Shown here one piece after another: positions 45,998 to 54,848 of a stretch of 64,000 nucleotides of DNA. The notes below the pieces were generated by a model. The model made no database searches and was not told the origin of the DNA. It saw nothing but the letters and a program-made list of their open reading frames with translations. The translations under genes and the position numbers were made by a program. The DNA is taken from positions 7,355,168-7,419,167 of the forward strand of contig NZ_JAPNKE010000002.1 of the NCBI RefSeq assembly GCF_026626665.1, in the 5' to 3' direction. The DNA comes from Nannocystis pusilla. Lineage in GTDB: Bacteria > Myxococcota_A > Polyangia > Nannocystales > Nannocystaceae. The stretch's first letter is position 1, and every line of letters starts with the position of its first letter.

Positions 45998-47143
45998 ATG
46001 GGTGGCTTATTTGCGTGCGATCCGCAGGGCGGCGGCACGACTGCGACGGCCGGTGAGACCGCGGCCTCGACGGCCGGTGAGACCGAGCCCTCGACGGGCG
46101 AGGCCTCGACCGACGGTGCGACCGACGGGCCCACGACGGGCAGCAGCGAGGCCTCGACCGGCGCGCCCACGACGAGCGGCGGGGCCGGCGAGGAGCTCGG
46201 CTGCGCCGACGTGCGGTGGGCCTACGACGTCGCCAAGTTCCACGAGGTCGGGGACCTGGCCGTCGATTCGCGCGGACACGTGCGCGCGACCGTGCCCGGC
46301 GCCGAGGCGTTCCGCGTGCTCGACCTCGACGAGAACGGCGTCGAGGTCGGCGCGCTCGAGGTCGCGTCTGCGGGCAACTCCGTCCGCTGGGGCGGCATCG
46401 ACGGCGAGGACAACGTGGTGCTGCAGGTGCAGGAGAACGGCCCGCAGTGGCCGCGCGACTGGGTCCGCAAGTACGCGCTCGACGGCTCCCTGCTGTGGGA
46501 GGTCGAGTTCGCGTCGGCGAGCGACGGGTTTGTGATCGGCACGCCGGTCCCCGGCCCCGACTGTTCGGTCCTCGTCACGCGCTCGGCGTCGCTGCACAAG
46601 CTCGACGCCGATGGTTCCGTGGTCTGGGAGCAGCCCAACCCCGACTTCATGCAGCCCTTCGTGGTCAACGCGGCCGGCGTCAGCGTCGGCTCGCTGGTGT
46701 CGACCAAGTGGGTGCGCACGCTCGGGCCCGACGGCGCGCTGCTGTGGGAGGTCGAGTGGGGTCAGGAGGCGTTCGACGATCGCACCTTCGCAGTGGACGG
46801 CGCCGGCGGGGTCGTCGTCGGCGAGCAGCACCACGCCCTGGCCCGATTCGCGAGCGACGGCACGCTCGCGTGGGAGAAGAGCCGCACGGAGCTCGGGCGC
46901 CCGATCGACGCGATCGCCATGAACGAGGCCGGGGAGCTGGCCGTGCTCGGGAGGCCGGACGAGGGGCCCCCGGAGGTGTTGCGCCTCGGCCCCGACGGCG
47001 CCGAGGTCGGCCGCCGCGCCTGCGCCCAGCTCACCAGCCAAAAGGTGGCGATCGACGCGGCCGGCCGCGTGACGGTGGCCGGCTACGAATTCATCTCGGA
47101 AAACGGTCAGTTCGACTGGTGGGTGGTCGCGTTCGCCGAGTGA
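45998..47143 (+). CDS. Lipoprotein with Thr/Gly-rich linker and PQQ-like beta-propeller
   Basis: 381 residues from ATG 45998. The visible N-terminus is very short (MGGLFAC), with a lipobox-like LFAC; the frame is open for nine codons upstream without a start, so the real signal may be hidden by a sequence error. A Thr/Ser/Gly/Glu-rich linker follows (TATAGETAASTAGETEPSTG). The rest has repeating blades such as LDLDENGVEVGALEV, YALDGSLLWEVEF, LDADGSVVWEQ and LGPDGALLWEVEW, characteristic of PQQ-like beta-propellers. Surface or periplasmic binding protein, function unknown. Its TGA is directly followed by a 14-nt repeat array. Confidence 0.83.
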   Translation: MGGLFACDPQGGGTTATAGETAASTAGETEPSTGEASTDGATDGPTTGSSEASTGAPTTSGGAGEELGCADVRWAYDVAKFHEVGDLAVDSRGHVRATVPGAEAFRVLDLDENGVEVGALEVASAGNSVRWGGIDGEDNVVLQVQENGPQWPRDWVRKYALDGSLLWEVEFASASDGFVIGTPVPGPDCSVLVTRSASLHKLDADGSVVWEQPNPDFMQPFVVNAAGVSVGSLVSTKWVRTLGPDGALLWEVEWGQEAFDDRTFAVDGAGGVVVGEQHHALARFASDGTLAWEKSRTELGRPIDAIAMNEAGELAVLGRPDEGPPEVLRLGPDGAEVGRRACAQLTSQKVAIDAAGRVTVAGYEFISENGQFDWWVVAFAE

Positions 47144-47238
47144 CATGTCCCCGGTGACATGTTTTTGAAGACATGCTCGGAGGACGCGGTCGGCCGCCGG
47201 CTCGACTGACATGTCCCCCGCGACATGCTTTAAGCATG
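47144..47238. repeat. Two 14-nt palindromic repeat arrays between convergent genes
   Basis: CATG at 47144, 47158 and 47172, then again at 47210 and 47224, at 14-nt steps inside each array, and a final CATG at 47235. The first begins at the base after the propeller lipoprotein's stop codon. Confidence 0.85.
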
Positions 47239-47294
47239 CTCCGAACGACGCACCCGCGAACGGCGGCGGACGCGCAGTGCTCCACCACACCGAA

Positions 47295-47336
47295 CATGTC
47301 CCTCAGGACATGTCCGAAGGCGCCTGCAGCGTGCTC
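47295..47336. repeat. 14-nt palindromic repeat array overlapping the 3' end of hmuS
   Basis: CATG 47295, CATG 47309 and CCTG 47323 at 14-nt steps; unit TGTCCCTCAGGACA. It carries the stop and last codons (QAPSDMS) of the haem-degradation gene. Confidence 0.82.
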
Positions 47337-48361
47337 AGCAGCTCGCGCCAGGCGGGCAGCTCGGGGCGGCCGGGTTTGCGCTCGCCGAACAGCAGGGCGA
47401 TGTTGTCGCCCTGGGCGTCGAACAGCTCGAGCGAGGTGACCACGCCGTCGTCGGTCGGCTTGTCGACGACGAAGGCGCGGGCGACGTGGTCGCGGCGCAG
47501 GTGCAGGTTGAAGCCAGGGTCGAGGACGTTGATCCACGGGCCCATGGGCACGATCTTGCGCACGGGGCCGGTGTGGATCTGGATGCACCCGGGATTACCG
47601 ACGAAGATCATGATCGGCAGCTCGCTGGCCGCCGCGGCGTTCAGAATCTGGTCGATGCTGTCCGTGTCGACCGGGCGGACGAAGCCCGCGGGGGCGAGGC
47701 GCATCGCCTGCAGGCGCGACACGCCGTGCTTGCGCAGCAGGCCGAAGAACTCGTGGGTGTCGCGCAGGTCCCGCCAACCGGCCTGAAGCGCGGCGACGTC
47801 GATCTCCGCGTCGGGCGTGTCTGCCTTGCGAGCCGGCCGCGGGGTCAGCTGAATCGCCGGCCCCTGGTCCTCCGCGCGGAAGATGTCGACCAGCATGCGG
47901 TACTCGGCCAGCTCGGTCTTCTCCTTCGAGTAGACCTTGTGGACGGCGTCGCCGTGGGCGTCGAAGAAGTGCAGGCTCTGCTTGCCGTCCTCGTCGACCG
48001 CGAACCCGTGGGCCCACTTGGACAGGAAGATCCGCAGGTCGATCGGGCCCTCGGCCGCGTGCACGATCCCGTGCGGCCCCGAGATCTCGGGCTCGGTGTA
48101 CTCGCCGATCTTCTCGTGCACGGCGCTCTCGTTGCGGGTCAGGGCCATGACCTCGCCGAGCAGCGGCAGCCGGCGCAGGATGGCCGGCCAGTCGTCGACG
48201 AGGCGGATCGTGGTGGTGCCGCACTCGGTCGCGCGCAGCTCGGCCTCGCTGACGCCGAGGCGGGCCGCGGCGTCGCGGATCCGCAGCTTCGGCTCGCTTT
48301 CGCGGAGGTCACGCCAGGCGTGGGCGAGGGTGGTCGAGGGGGTCTGGGTGGCAGGTTGCAT
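47303..48361 (-). CDS. hmuS: Hemin-degrading factor HemS/HmuS
   Basis: 352 residues matching HemS/ChuS proteins in length and layout: N-terminal RIRDAAARLGVSEAELRATECG, then duplicated halves with SGPHGIVHAAEGPIDLRIFLSKWAHGF-type strands and HVFFDAHG-like FFDAHGDAVHKVY, and in the second half GNPGCIQIHTGPVRKIVPMGPW and FNLHLRRDHVARAFVV. These cytoplasmic proteins bind imported haem and release its iron. The gene follows hmuY by 39 bases in the same direction and belongs to the Fur-controlled haem operon. The last residues (QAPSDMS) are encoded by a 14-nt repeat array, so the C-terminus may have been changed by it. Confidence 0.92.
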   Translation of the reverse strand: MQPATQTPSTTLAHAWRDLRESEPKLRIRDAAARLGVSEAELRATECGTTTIRLVDDWPAILRRLPLLGEVMALTRNESAVHEKIGEYTEPEISGPHGIVHAAEGPIDLRIFLSKWAHGFAVDEDGKQSLHFFDAHGDAVHKVYSKEKTELAEYRMLVDIFRAEDQGPAIQLTPRPARKADTPDAEIDVAALQAGWRDLRDTHEFFGLLRKHGVSRLQAMRLAPAGFVRPVDTDSIDQILNAAAASELPIMIFVGNPGCIQIHTGPVRKIVPMGPWINVLDPGFNLHLRRDHVARAFVVDKPTDDGVVTSLELFDAQGDNIALLFGERKPGRPELPAWRELLSTLQAPSDMS

Positions 48362-48400
48362 GGCGAGTCCGTCGCAGGCTGTCGGAGTTATGGATCGGGT

Positions 48401-49018
48401 TCACGCGGCGGGCAGCGCGGCCCAGCGGAAGCTGACGTACCCGGGGGTGCCGGCCTCGTCGTAGAAGCCGAGCATCTCGAGCTTGTAGTGATTGCCCTCG
48501 GGCGTGCGGACCACGTACACGCGGTCGGCCTTGGGCGCGAGGGTGTGGTCCATGATGTTGTAGTCGAACCAGTTGTCGAAGGCGTAGCCGGGTTCGACGT
48601 TGGCCATCTCGCCGCCGGTGCCGGGGCCCTGGGCGTCGTCGCTGATCCAGCCTTCGGTCGGCACGGCGGTGACGGCCTCGAAAGTCGTGCCGTCGAGGAT
48701 CGCCACCTCGACCCCGCCCTTGCCCGAGGTGCCGCCGTTCGACTTGACGTTGAAGCGCAGCGCCGCGAGGTCCCACACCTCGTCGTCGGCGGGGTCGGCG
48801 GGCTCGACGTTGCCCTTCGACTCGAAGTCGAAGTAAGTCCACGCCTCCTCGCGGGTCGAGTCGATGACCGACTCGTAGCTGCCGTCGCCGAGGTCCTCGG
48901 TGACGACGGGGCCGTCGGTCGGCAGCTCGTCGCCGTCGGTCGTGTCGGCGGGCGAGCTCTCGGTGCAGGCGGGCAGGAAGGCGGCGAGCGTCAGGCTGAG
49001 CAGCAGGGGGCGGGTCAT
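48401..49018 (-). CDS. hmuY: HmuY-family haem-binding lipoprotein
   Basis: 205 residues. The signal peptide MTRPLLLSLTLAAFLPAC ends in a lipobox. The mature protein has the HmuY pattern: TREEAWTYFDFESKG, DEVWDLAALRFNVKSNGGTSGKGGVEV and a C-terminal beta region (VYVVRTPEGNHYKLEMLGFYD, YVSFRWAAL). HmuY proteins bind haem outside the cell and hand it to a TonB receptor. ATG 49018 overlaps the corrected receptor stop (ATGA), so the two are coupled. Function assigned by family and by the neighbouring receptor and hmuS. Confidence 0.9.
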   Translation of the reverse strand: MTRPLLLSLTLAAFLPACTESSPADTTDGDELPTDGPVVTEDLGDGSYESVIDSTREEAWTYFDFESKGNVEPADPADDEVWDLAALRFNVKSNGGTSGKGGVEVAILDGTTFEAVTAVPTEGWISDDAQGPGTGGEMANVEPGYAFDNWFDYNIMDHTLAPKADRVYVVRTPEGNHYKLEMLGFYDEAGTPGYVSFRWAALPAA

Positions 49019-51076
49019 GGCTTACGTGTCCTTTGGGCAGGTCGGTGCGGATCCGGGCCGAGATCCCGCCGTAGAACAGGCGGGGAACGAGCGGCAAGTA
49101 GGCGGCGTCGCCGGCGTCGAGCAGGTTGTCGACGCCGGCGAAGAAGGTGAGCTTGCCGCCGAGGATGTCCTGGGCGACGCGCAGGTCGACGTTGGCGTAC
49201 GGCGCCACGCGCAGCGGCTCCTCGACGCCGTCGCCGTCGTTGTCGGCGTAATAGAACTGCTTGCCGAACACCGCGGCGCGGACCTGGGCCGAGGTGCCCC
49301 AGCTCGGGTGCTTCCAGCGCAGGCGCGCGCTCGAGTGGTGCGCCGGCCGCCCGGGCAAGCGCCGCCCCAGCTCGAGGTCGCGGGCGTCGGTGAAGGTGTA
49401 GCTGACCTCGGCGTCGATCACGTCGGTGAACTTGATCGCCAGCGCCGCCTCGACGCCCTGGCTGCGCGCGGCGCCGACGTTGATGTACTGGAAGGCGTTG
49501 TCGGAGCCGAGCATCAGGGTGGTCGCGTCGAGGGCGATCAGGTCCTTGAGTCGGTGGTGGAAGTAGTCGAGGGTGAGGGTGCGGCCGGGGGAGATCCGCC
49601 AGGCCACGCCGGCGGTGGCGCTGCGCGCCTTCTCGGCCTTGAGGTCGGGGTTGCCGGCGACGCGGTAGCCGGCGGCCGGGTTGGCGAAGGCGAGGTAGAG
49701 CTCGCGGAAGGCCGGGGCGCGAAAGCCGAGGCCGGCGCTGGCGCGCAGCGTGAGGCTCTCCGCCGGGTCGACGCGGACCGCCAGGCGCGGCGAGCCGTAG
49801 CCGCCGAACTGCGAGTCGAGGTCGAGGCGCGCGCCGGGGACGACGATGACGAGCGGCTTGAGGGCGACCTTCCACTCGTCCTGGGCGTAGAGCGCGAACC
49901 GCTGGCGGTCCGACGAGGCGGTGGCGAGCCGCGGGGTCGAGAGGTACTCGAGCTGGGTCTCGATGCCGGCGCTGAACAGGTGCCGGCCGGCGATCATATG
50001 ATCATACTGCGCGCCGAGCTGGCCGAGCGTGTCCTTGGTGCGCTGGGCCTGATCGAGGGCGTTCGACTTGCGCTGATCGAGGACGTAGTGATCGTCGAAG
50101 TATGCGAGGTGGGCGACGAGCCGCAGCCGCGCCGGCGCGGACCAGGTGATCTCGGGGATGAAGCTGACCGACGCGGTCTGGGTCAGGTTGCTGCGATCGA
50201 AGACCGCGCCGGCGGCGTTGCTGTCGACGCCGTGGAGGTCGCGCCGCTGGAAGTCGGCGGTGAGGCCGAGGTTCACGTCGCGGCGCACGCGGAACTCGGT
50301 CCGCTGCGAGGCGTTGAAGGCGTGGCCGGCGTTGCCGGTGGTCGACGGGGTGCTGCGGTCGCGGTCGAAGCCGGCGGTGTAGTGCCAGCCGCCGCTCCAG
50401 CGGGTGCTCCAGCGCCCGCGCGCGCCGCCGATCGTGGTGCTGAGGTCGGAGGTGTGGAAGCTGCCGTAGCGGGCCCGCGCGTCGAGCTCGAGCTTCCGCG
50501 ACGCCCGCCGCGTGATGATGTTGATGACGCCGGCGATCGCGTCGGCGCCGTACAGCGAGCTGCCCGGCCCCTTGACGATCTCGACCTGGGCGATGTCCTC
50601 GGCCGGAAAGCGCGCGAGGTCGATGACGCCGCCGACCCTGCCCGTCGCCCGCTGGCCGTCGATCAAGATCAGCACGTACTTGGCGTCGAGGCCCTGCATC
50701 TGGATCCCGACCCCCCGGCCCCCGCGAAGCTGCGCAAGATCTGGAGGCCCGGCTGCTCCTCGAGGATGCCCGCCAGCGACTCCGCCCCCGAGGCCTCGAT
50801 CGCCGCGCGGTCGACCACCCGCGTCGAGACGGCGACGTCGCCGATCGCCTGCTCGGTCCGCGCCGAGGTCACGACGACGGTCTTGGTCTCCTTCGGCGGC
50901 CGCACGTCAGGCCGCCGCTCGCGGCGCGGCGGGGCGCCGTGAACGGGGGTCGCAAAGGTCGCGGTCAGCAGCATGGCGAGGAGCAGCAGCGCCGATGGAA
51001 ATTGAAAACTGATTTCAAATTGATCGACAGCCGCGCCGATGGCGTCAAGAGCGCGCGCCGTGATGTTTCTCAGCAT
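49015..51076 (-). CDS. TonB-dependent haem/siderophore receptor (two frame breaks)
   Basis: About 690 residues. The N-terminal signal region contains SALLLLAMLLTATFA; then the TonB box region and plug: KTVVVTSARTEQAIGDVAVSTRVV, SLAGILEEQPGLQILRSFAGAG and, after a break near 50712, GLDAKYVLILIDGQRATGR, EIVKGPGSSLYGADAIAGVINI. The barrel follows, ending FYGGISARIRTDL. One missing base near 49033 hides the end; restored, the stop overlaps the hmuY ATG. With hmuY and hmuS downstream it should import haem. ATG 51076 is only two bases from a Fur box, so the true start may lie further downstream; this is unresolved. Confidence 0.9.
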
Positions 51077-51094
51077 TGAAAATCATTATCATTT
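51077..51094. promoter_or_regulatory. Fur box in the divergent haem-uptake promoter
   Basis: On the minus strand TGATAATGATTTTCA matches the 7-1-7 Fur inverted repeat TGATAATnATTATCA with one mismatch. A weaker similar element (TGAAATCAGTTTTCA) lies at about 51003-51018. It is placed between the receptor gene and the plus-strand small membrane-protein gene, so both should be repressed by iron. Confidence 0.78.
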
Positions 51095-51111
51095 GAGAGA
51101 AGAACGGCCGC

Positions 51112-51575
51112 GTGGCCGGAGACGCGGCGACGCAGTCGGGAGCGCGCTGGGAACGGGGCTTCGTGCTCAGCCTGGCCGGGCTCTTGCTGGTGGTGCCACC
51201 GATCGTGCGCGAGCTCTATCCTTCTCGCTGCCGTCGATGTTCTCGCGGGCGATCGAGCGGCTGGCGGTCTACGAGGCGAAGGATCCGCGCGGAGCGCCGG
51301 TGCCGCTGGAGCGCCTGCGCCTGCACGTCCCGGAGTGGCACGACCCGCCCGTTCGCACGCTCGGCCGCGCGGGCTACGGCCGCAAGAAGCCGGCCAGCGC
51401 GCACGTGCTCGGCGAGGTGGCCAGCGCGGCCGAGGTCCAGCGCGCGGTCCGCTGGGCCCTGCGCCGCGACCCGTCGCTGCCGGCAGCCGTGACCGTGACG
51501 CAGACGGTGCTCGGCCGCGGCGACGACGGGGCGGTGACGGTGCTGTCGCGCGCGGAGTGGACGATCGCGCGCTGA
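51112..51575 (+). CDS. Small membrane-anchored protein, divergent from the haem receptor (frame break near 51228)
   Basis: About 154 residues from GTG 51112, close behind the Fur box. An N-terminal transmembrane segment (GFVLSLAGLLLVVPPIV) precedes a periplasmic or cytoplasmic domain read in a second frame after one missing C near 51228 (RELYPFSLPSMFSRAIERL). Its later part, LHVPEWHDPPVRTLGRAGYG and VLGRGDDGAVTVLSRAEWTIAR, is not recognised. Position next to the shared Fur site suggests an accessory role in haem or iron uptake. A 14-nt repeat array follows 28 bases after the stop. Confidence 0.65.
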
Positions 51576-51877
51576 GGGGCCGGACGAGCTTCGACTTCGG
51601 GACATGTCTTATAAAACATGTCTCGAGGGACACGCTGTCCGCCCAATCGTCGGCCGCGTCTACGTGTTCGCCGGGGGGCGCGGCGATCGTGGCCTGGGCG
51701 AGCTGGCTCCTCGCGGTCGTGCCGGTCGAGCGCGACCTGCGGCGCGAGTCGGCCCAGGCACCGACGCCCGCCTGAGAGCTCGCGCGAGCTGCCGAGGCCG
51801 GTCGACGGTCACGCTGGCGAGCGCGCGCAGGCGCGGTATATGTTTGAACAGAGCGTGCGACCCGGAGCGACAGGAGC
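51576..51877. other. Spacer between haem locus and ABC transporter
   Basis: 302 bp. It holds the 51603 repeat array and a short open frame ending at 51775 with a hydrophobic stretch (AAIVAWASWLLAVVPV) but no clear start codon, which could be a fragment of a small membrane protein. No terminator was recognised apart from the array itself. Confidence 0.5.
51603..51634. repeat. 14-nt palindromic repeat array, 2 units
   Basis: CATG at 51603 and 51617, CACG at 51631. TGTCTTATAAAACA is nearly a full palindrome, with both arms differing from the consensus in a matched way. Downstream of the small membrane-protein gene. Confidence 0.82.
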
Positions 51878-52660
51878 GTGAGCGCGACGCCGATGATCGC
51901 GCTGGAACAGGTCCGCAAGACCTACGGCGCCGTGACGGCGATCGCCGACGTCTCGCTCGAGGTGGCCGAGGGCGAGCTGCTGGTGCTGCTCGGCGGCTCC
52001 GGCTCGGGCAAGACGACCGCGCTCAAGACGATCAACCGCCTGGTCGAGCCGACGTCGGGTCGCGTGTGCGTGGCCGGCGAGGACGTGCGCGCGCTGCCGG
52101 GGCCGCTGCTGCGCCGCCGGGTGGGCTACGTGTTCCAGCGCCTGGGGCTGTTCCCGCACATGACCGTGGCGGAGAACATCGGCGTGACGCCGTCGCTGCT
52201 CGGTTGGCCCCGCTCGCAGATCGATGCGCGCGTCGACGAGCTGCTGGCCATGGTGGAGCTCGACCCGGCGGTGTTCCGCGAGCGCGAGCCGGCGGCCCTG
52301 TCCGGCGGCCAGGCGCAGCGCGTGGCGGTCGCGCGGGCGCTGGCCGCCGAGCCGCGGGTGATGCTGCTCGACGAGCCGTTCGGCGCGCTCGACCCCCGCA
52401 CGCGCGGGCTCCTGCAGACGGCGTTGATGAACCTCCGCGCGCGGCTCGGCCTGACGATCGTGTTCGTGACGCACGACGTGGTCGAGGCGCTGCTGCTCGG
52501 CGACCGCATCGCGGTGATGCGCGCCGGCCGGGTGGTGCAGGTCGGCAGCGGCCGCGAGCTGGCCCATACGCCAGCCGACGCGGAGGTGCGCGCGCTGCTG
52601 ACCGAGCCGCTCGAGCAGGCCGCGGCGGCCCGGGCCCGCCTGCTGGCGGAGGCGCCGTGA
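51878..52660 (+). CDS. Osmoprotectant-type ABC transporter ATP-binding protein (OpuBA/OpuCA-like)
   Basis: 260 residues from GTG 51878. Walker A GGSGSGKTTALK, Q-loop YVFQRLGLFPHM, ABC signature LSGGQAQRVAVARAL, Walker B VMLLDEPFGALDP, and switch His in VTHDVVEA are all intact. Similarity is to glycine betaine/carnitine/choline uptake ATPases, including INRLVEPTSG and the N-terminal IALEQVRKTYG. It energises the permease encoded 400 bp downstream. The C-terminus ends about 50 residues after the switch region, without the CBS pair found in some OpuCA proteins. Confidence 0.9.
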   Translation: MSATPMIALEQVRKTYGAVTAIADVSLEVAEGELLVLLGGSGSGKTTALKTINRLVEPTSGRVCVAGEDVRALPGPLLRRRVGYVFQRLGLFPHMTVAENIGVTPSLLGWPRSQIDARVDELLAMVELDPAVFREREPAALSGGQAQRVAVARALAAEPRVMLLDEPFGALDPRTRGLLQTALMNLRARLGLTIVFVTHDVVEALLLGDRIAVMRAGRVVQVGSGRELAHTPADAEVRALLTEPLEQAAAARARLLAEAP

Positions 52661-53066
52661 AGCGCTGGATTTCTCCATGGCCGGCGCGAGCCCGGAGCGG
52701 CTCGCAGTCGCGGCTCGCAGGACGGACCGCGGAGGAACGGTCTCGTGAATCGTCATCGCCGGGCCGGCGCCGCGGAAGTCGGGCGAGCCAGGCACGGTCA
52801 TGCGATTCGGCCGCCCCGCGGCCGCGCCGCGCCCAATGCCTATACCAGGCCGCGCGAGTCGAGTCAGGACCCCGTGATTCGCCCTCGCCGTCGCATCGCA
52901 CACAATGGCCACACCATCCATGGCCCTGCGATTCGGCTCTGCCGCGGCTGCGTCGCGCACGATGGCCAATCCAGGCCGTGCGAACCGAGGGTGAGTCCCA
53001 TGATTCGCCCTCGCCCGCGCTGCGTCGCGTCCGATGGCCGCGTCTCACAAAAACCGCGGAGGCGCG
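52661..53066. repeat. Spacer in ABC operon with degenerate 126-bp repeat
   Basis: 406 bp between the ATPase and permease genes. GATTCG occurs at 52804, 52876, 52930 and 53002, spaced 72, 54 and 72 bp, so a 126-bp unit made of two parts is present about twice with many differences. The copies share GATTCGCCCTCGCC and ATGGCCA-type words. No gene was seen. Confidence 0.6.
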
Positions 53067-54584
53067 GTGAACGAGCTGCTGCCGACCCTGCCCGGCTACG
53101 CGGCGGCGCACCTGCAGCTCAGCCTGGTCGCGCTGCTGGCCGGCGTGCTCGTCAGCGTGCCGCTGGGGATCTGGGCCTCGCGGCACCCGCGAGCGGCGCG
53201 GCCGGTGCTGGCCGTGGCGAGCGCCTTGCAGACGGTGCCGAGCCTGGCGCTGTTGGCGTTCATGGTCCCGGCGTTGGCGGCAGTCGGGGCGCCGAGCATC
53301 GGCTGGTTGCCGGCGGCGCTCGGGCTGTTCGTGTACAGCCTGCTGCCGATCTTGCACAACACCGCGGTCGGCCTGGCGACGATCGACGCGTCGCTCCTCG
53401 AGGCCGCTGACGGCGTCGGCATGACCCCGCGCGAGCGCCTGCGCCGGGTCGAGCTGCCGCTGGCGCTGCCGGTGATCCTCGCCGGCATCCGCACCGCCGC
53501 GGTGTGGACCGTCGGCACCGCGACTCTGGCCACGCCGGTCGGCGCCAGGAGCCTCGGCTACTACATCTTCGGCGGGCTGCAGACCCGCAACTACGCGGCG
53601 ATCCTGCTCGGCTGCGCGGCCGCGGCGGCGCTGGCGTTGCTGCTCGACGCGCTCGTCGGCCTGCTCGAGCGCGGCGTCCGCCGGCGCCGTCGCGGCCTGG
53701 TCCGGGCCGGGGCGCTCGGGCTGCTGGCGCTCGCGCTCGCGGCCTCGCTGCCGCCGCTCCTCGGCCTGCTGCGCGCCGAGGCCCGGCCGCTGGTGGTCGG
53801 CGCCAAACCCTTCACCGAGCAGTACGTGCTGAGCCGGATCGTCGCCGGCCAGCTCGAGCGCGTAGCCGCCACGCCGACGACCACCCTCGAGTCGCTCGGC
53901 TCGACCGTGGTGTTCGACGGCCTGCGCAGCGGCGAGATCGACGTCTATGTCGATTACGTCGGCACCCTGCGCGCGGTGCTGCTCGGGCGCACCGACGCGC
54001 CCGGCTCGCGCGCGGAGGCGTTGGAAGAAGTCCGCGAGGCGCTGGCCCGCGACGGGATGACGGTCGCCGCGGCGCTGGGTTTTGAAAACACTTACGTACT
54101 CGCGCTGCCGCGCGCCCAGGCCGAGGCGCTCGGGCTGGCGCGGATCGGCGACCTCGCGGGCCACGCCGCGGGCTGGACGATCGGCGGCGACTACGAGCTG
54201 TTCCACCGCCCCGAGTGGCAGGGGCTCACGGCGACCTACGGCCTGCGGTTCGCCGAGCAGCGCAGCATGGACCCGTCCCTGCTGTACGAGGCGGCCCGCA
54301 CCGGCGAGGTGCAGGTGATCGCGGCCTACTCGACCGACGGCCGGCTCGACGCCTACGACCTGACGCCGCTGGTCGACGACCGCGCCGCGCTGCCGCCCTA
54401 CGACGCGCTGGTGCTCGCCGGACCCCGCCTCGTCGCCGACCACCCGGACGCGCTGACCGCCCTGCAGGCGCTGGCCGGGCGCATCGACGCGGCCGCGATG
54501 CGGCGCATGAACGCGGCCGTCGACCGCGACGGCCAGTCCCCGGCCGCCGTCGCCGCCGCGTTCCTCGCCGAGCTGGCGCAGTGA
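53067..54584 (+). CDS. Fused ABC permease and glycine-betaine-type substrate-binding protein
   Basis: 505 residues from GTG 53067 (GGAGG upstream). Residues 1-~210 form an OpuCB-like permease with several membrane segments (LQLSLVALLAGVLVSVPLGIW, GLFVYSLLPILHNTAVGL, EAADGVGMT EAA-loop). After one more membrane segment, residues ~235-505 are an OpuAC/OsmX-type binding domain: VVGAKPFTEQYVLSRI, LRSGEIDVYVDYVGTL, TVAAALGFENTYVLAL, and VIAAYSTDGRLDAYDL. Such fusions transport choline, betaine, carnitine or related quaternary amines. With the ATPase upstream it completes the transporter. Confidence 0.9.
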   Translation: MNELLPTLPGYAAAHLQLSLVALLAGVLVSVPLGIWASRHPRAARPVLAVASALQTVPSLALLAFMVPALAAVGAPSIGWLPAALGLFVYSLLPILHNTAVGLATIDASLLEAADGVGMTPRERLRRVELPLALPVILAGIRTAAVWTVGTATLATPVGARSLGYYIFGGLQTRNYAAILLGCAAAAALALLLDALVGLLERGVRRRRRGLVRAGALGLLALALAASLPPLLGLLRAEARPLVVGAKPFTEQYVLSRIVAGQLERVAATPTTTLESLGSTVVFDGLRSGEIDVYVDYVGTLRAVLLGRTDAPGSRAEALEEVREALARDGMTVAAALGFENTYVLALPRAQAEALGLARIGDLAGHAAGWTIGGDYELFHRPEWQGLTATYGLRFAEQRSMDPSLLYEAARTGEVQVIAAYSTDGRLDAYDLTPLVDDRAALPPYDALVLAGPRLVADHPDALTALQALAGRIDAAAMRRMNAAVDRDGQSPAAVAAAFLAELAQ

Positions 54585-54595
54585 CTCCGGCATGA

Positions 54596-54623
54596 CATGA
54601 CCATTAAAACAGGTCATCCCGTT
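54596..54623. repeat. 14-nt repeat, about 2 units, after the permease gene
   Basis: CATG 54596 and CAGG 54610 are 14 nt apart; TGACCATTAAAACA has partly pairing arms. Begins twelve bases after the stop codon. Confidence 0.6.
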
Positions 54624-54649
54624 GGTGTAACGCGCACGCCAATGCGCGA

Positions 54650-54735
54650 CTTCGCTCTCGAATACTTCCTTAACTAACCAAAGTTTTATATCTTTTGAAA
54701 TTTTAATCGGATAGTATGCCGGAATGATGAGTTTG
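54650..54735. promoter_or_regulatory. AT-rich patch upstream of the Cys-rich lipoprotein pair
   Basis: About 85 bp with strikingly low GC for this genome (AACTAACCAAAGTTTTATAT and TTGAAATTTTAATC lie in it). It is the probable promoter region for the two lipoprotein genes or a binding region for a silencing protein. No exact -35/-10 pair is assigned. Confidence 0.45.
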
Positions 54736-54793
54736 AGCGTTCTCCGCAGCGCCGTCCCATCCCACCTCACGCCTCCTGCGAACGCCCGCTCGA

Positions 54794-54848
54794 CATGTCT
54801 TTCAAGACATGTCTTTCAAACATATCTCGTGGGACATGCCTCGTCCTC
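54794..54848. repeat. 14-nt repeat array, 4 units, covering a start codon
   Basis: CATG 54794, CATG 54808, CATA 54821 and CATG 54835 (steps 14, 13, 14). Unit TGTCTTTCAAGACA is an almost perfect palindrome. The ATG of the first CATG is the first possible start codon of the lipoprotein gene, so the array encodes its first ~15 residues. Confidence 0.82.

Noticed and set aside
51640..51775. A short open frame with one hydrophobic stretch after the small membrane-protein gene
   Set aside because: No start codon with a ribosome-binding site and no recognisable family; noted only in the spacer description.
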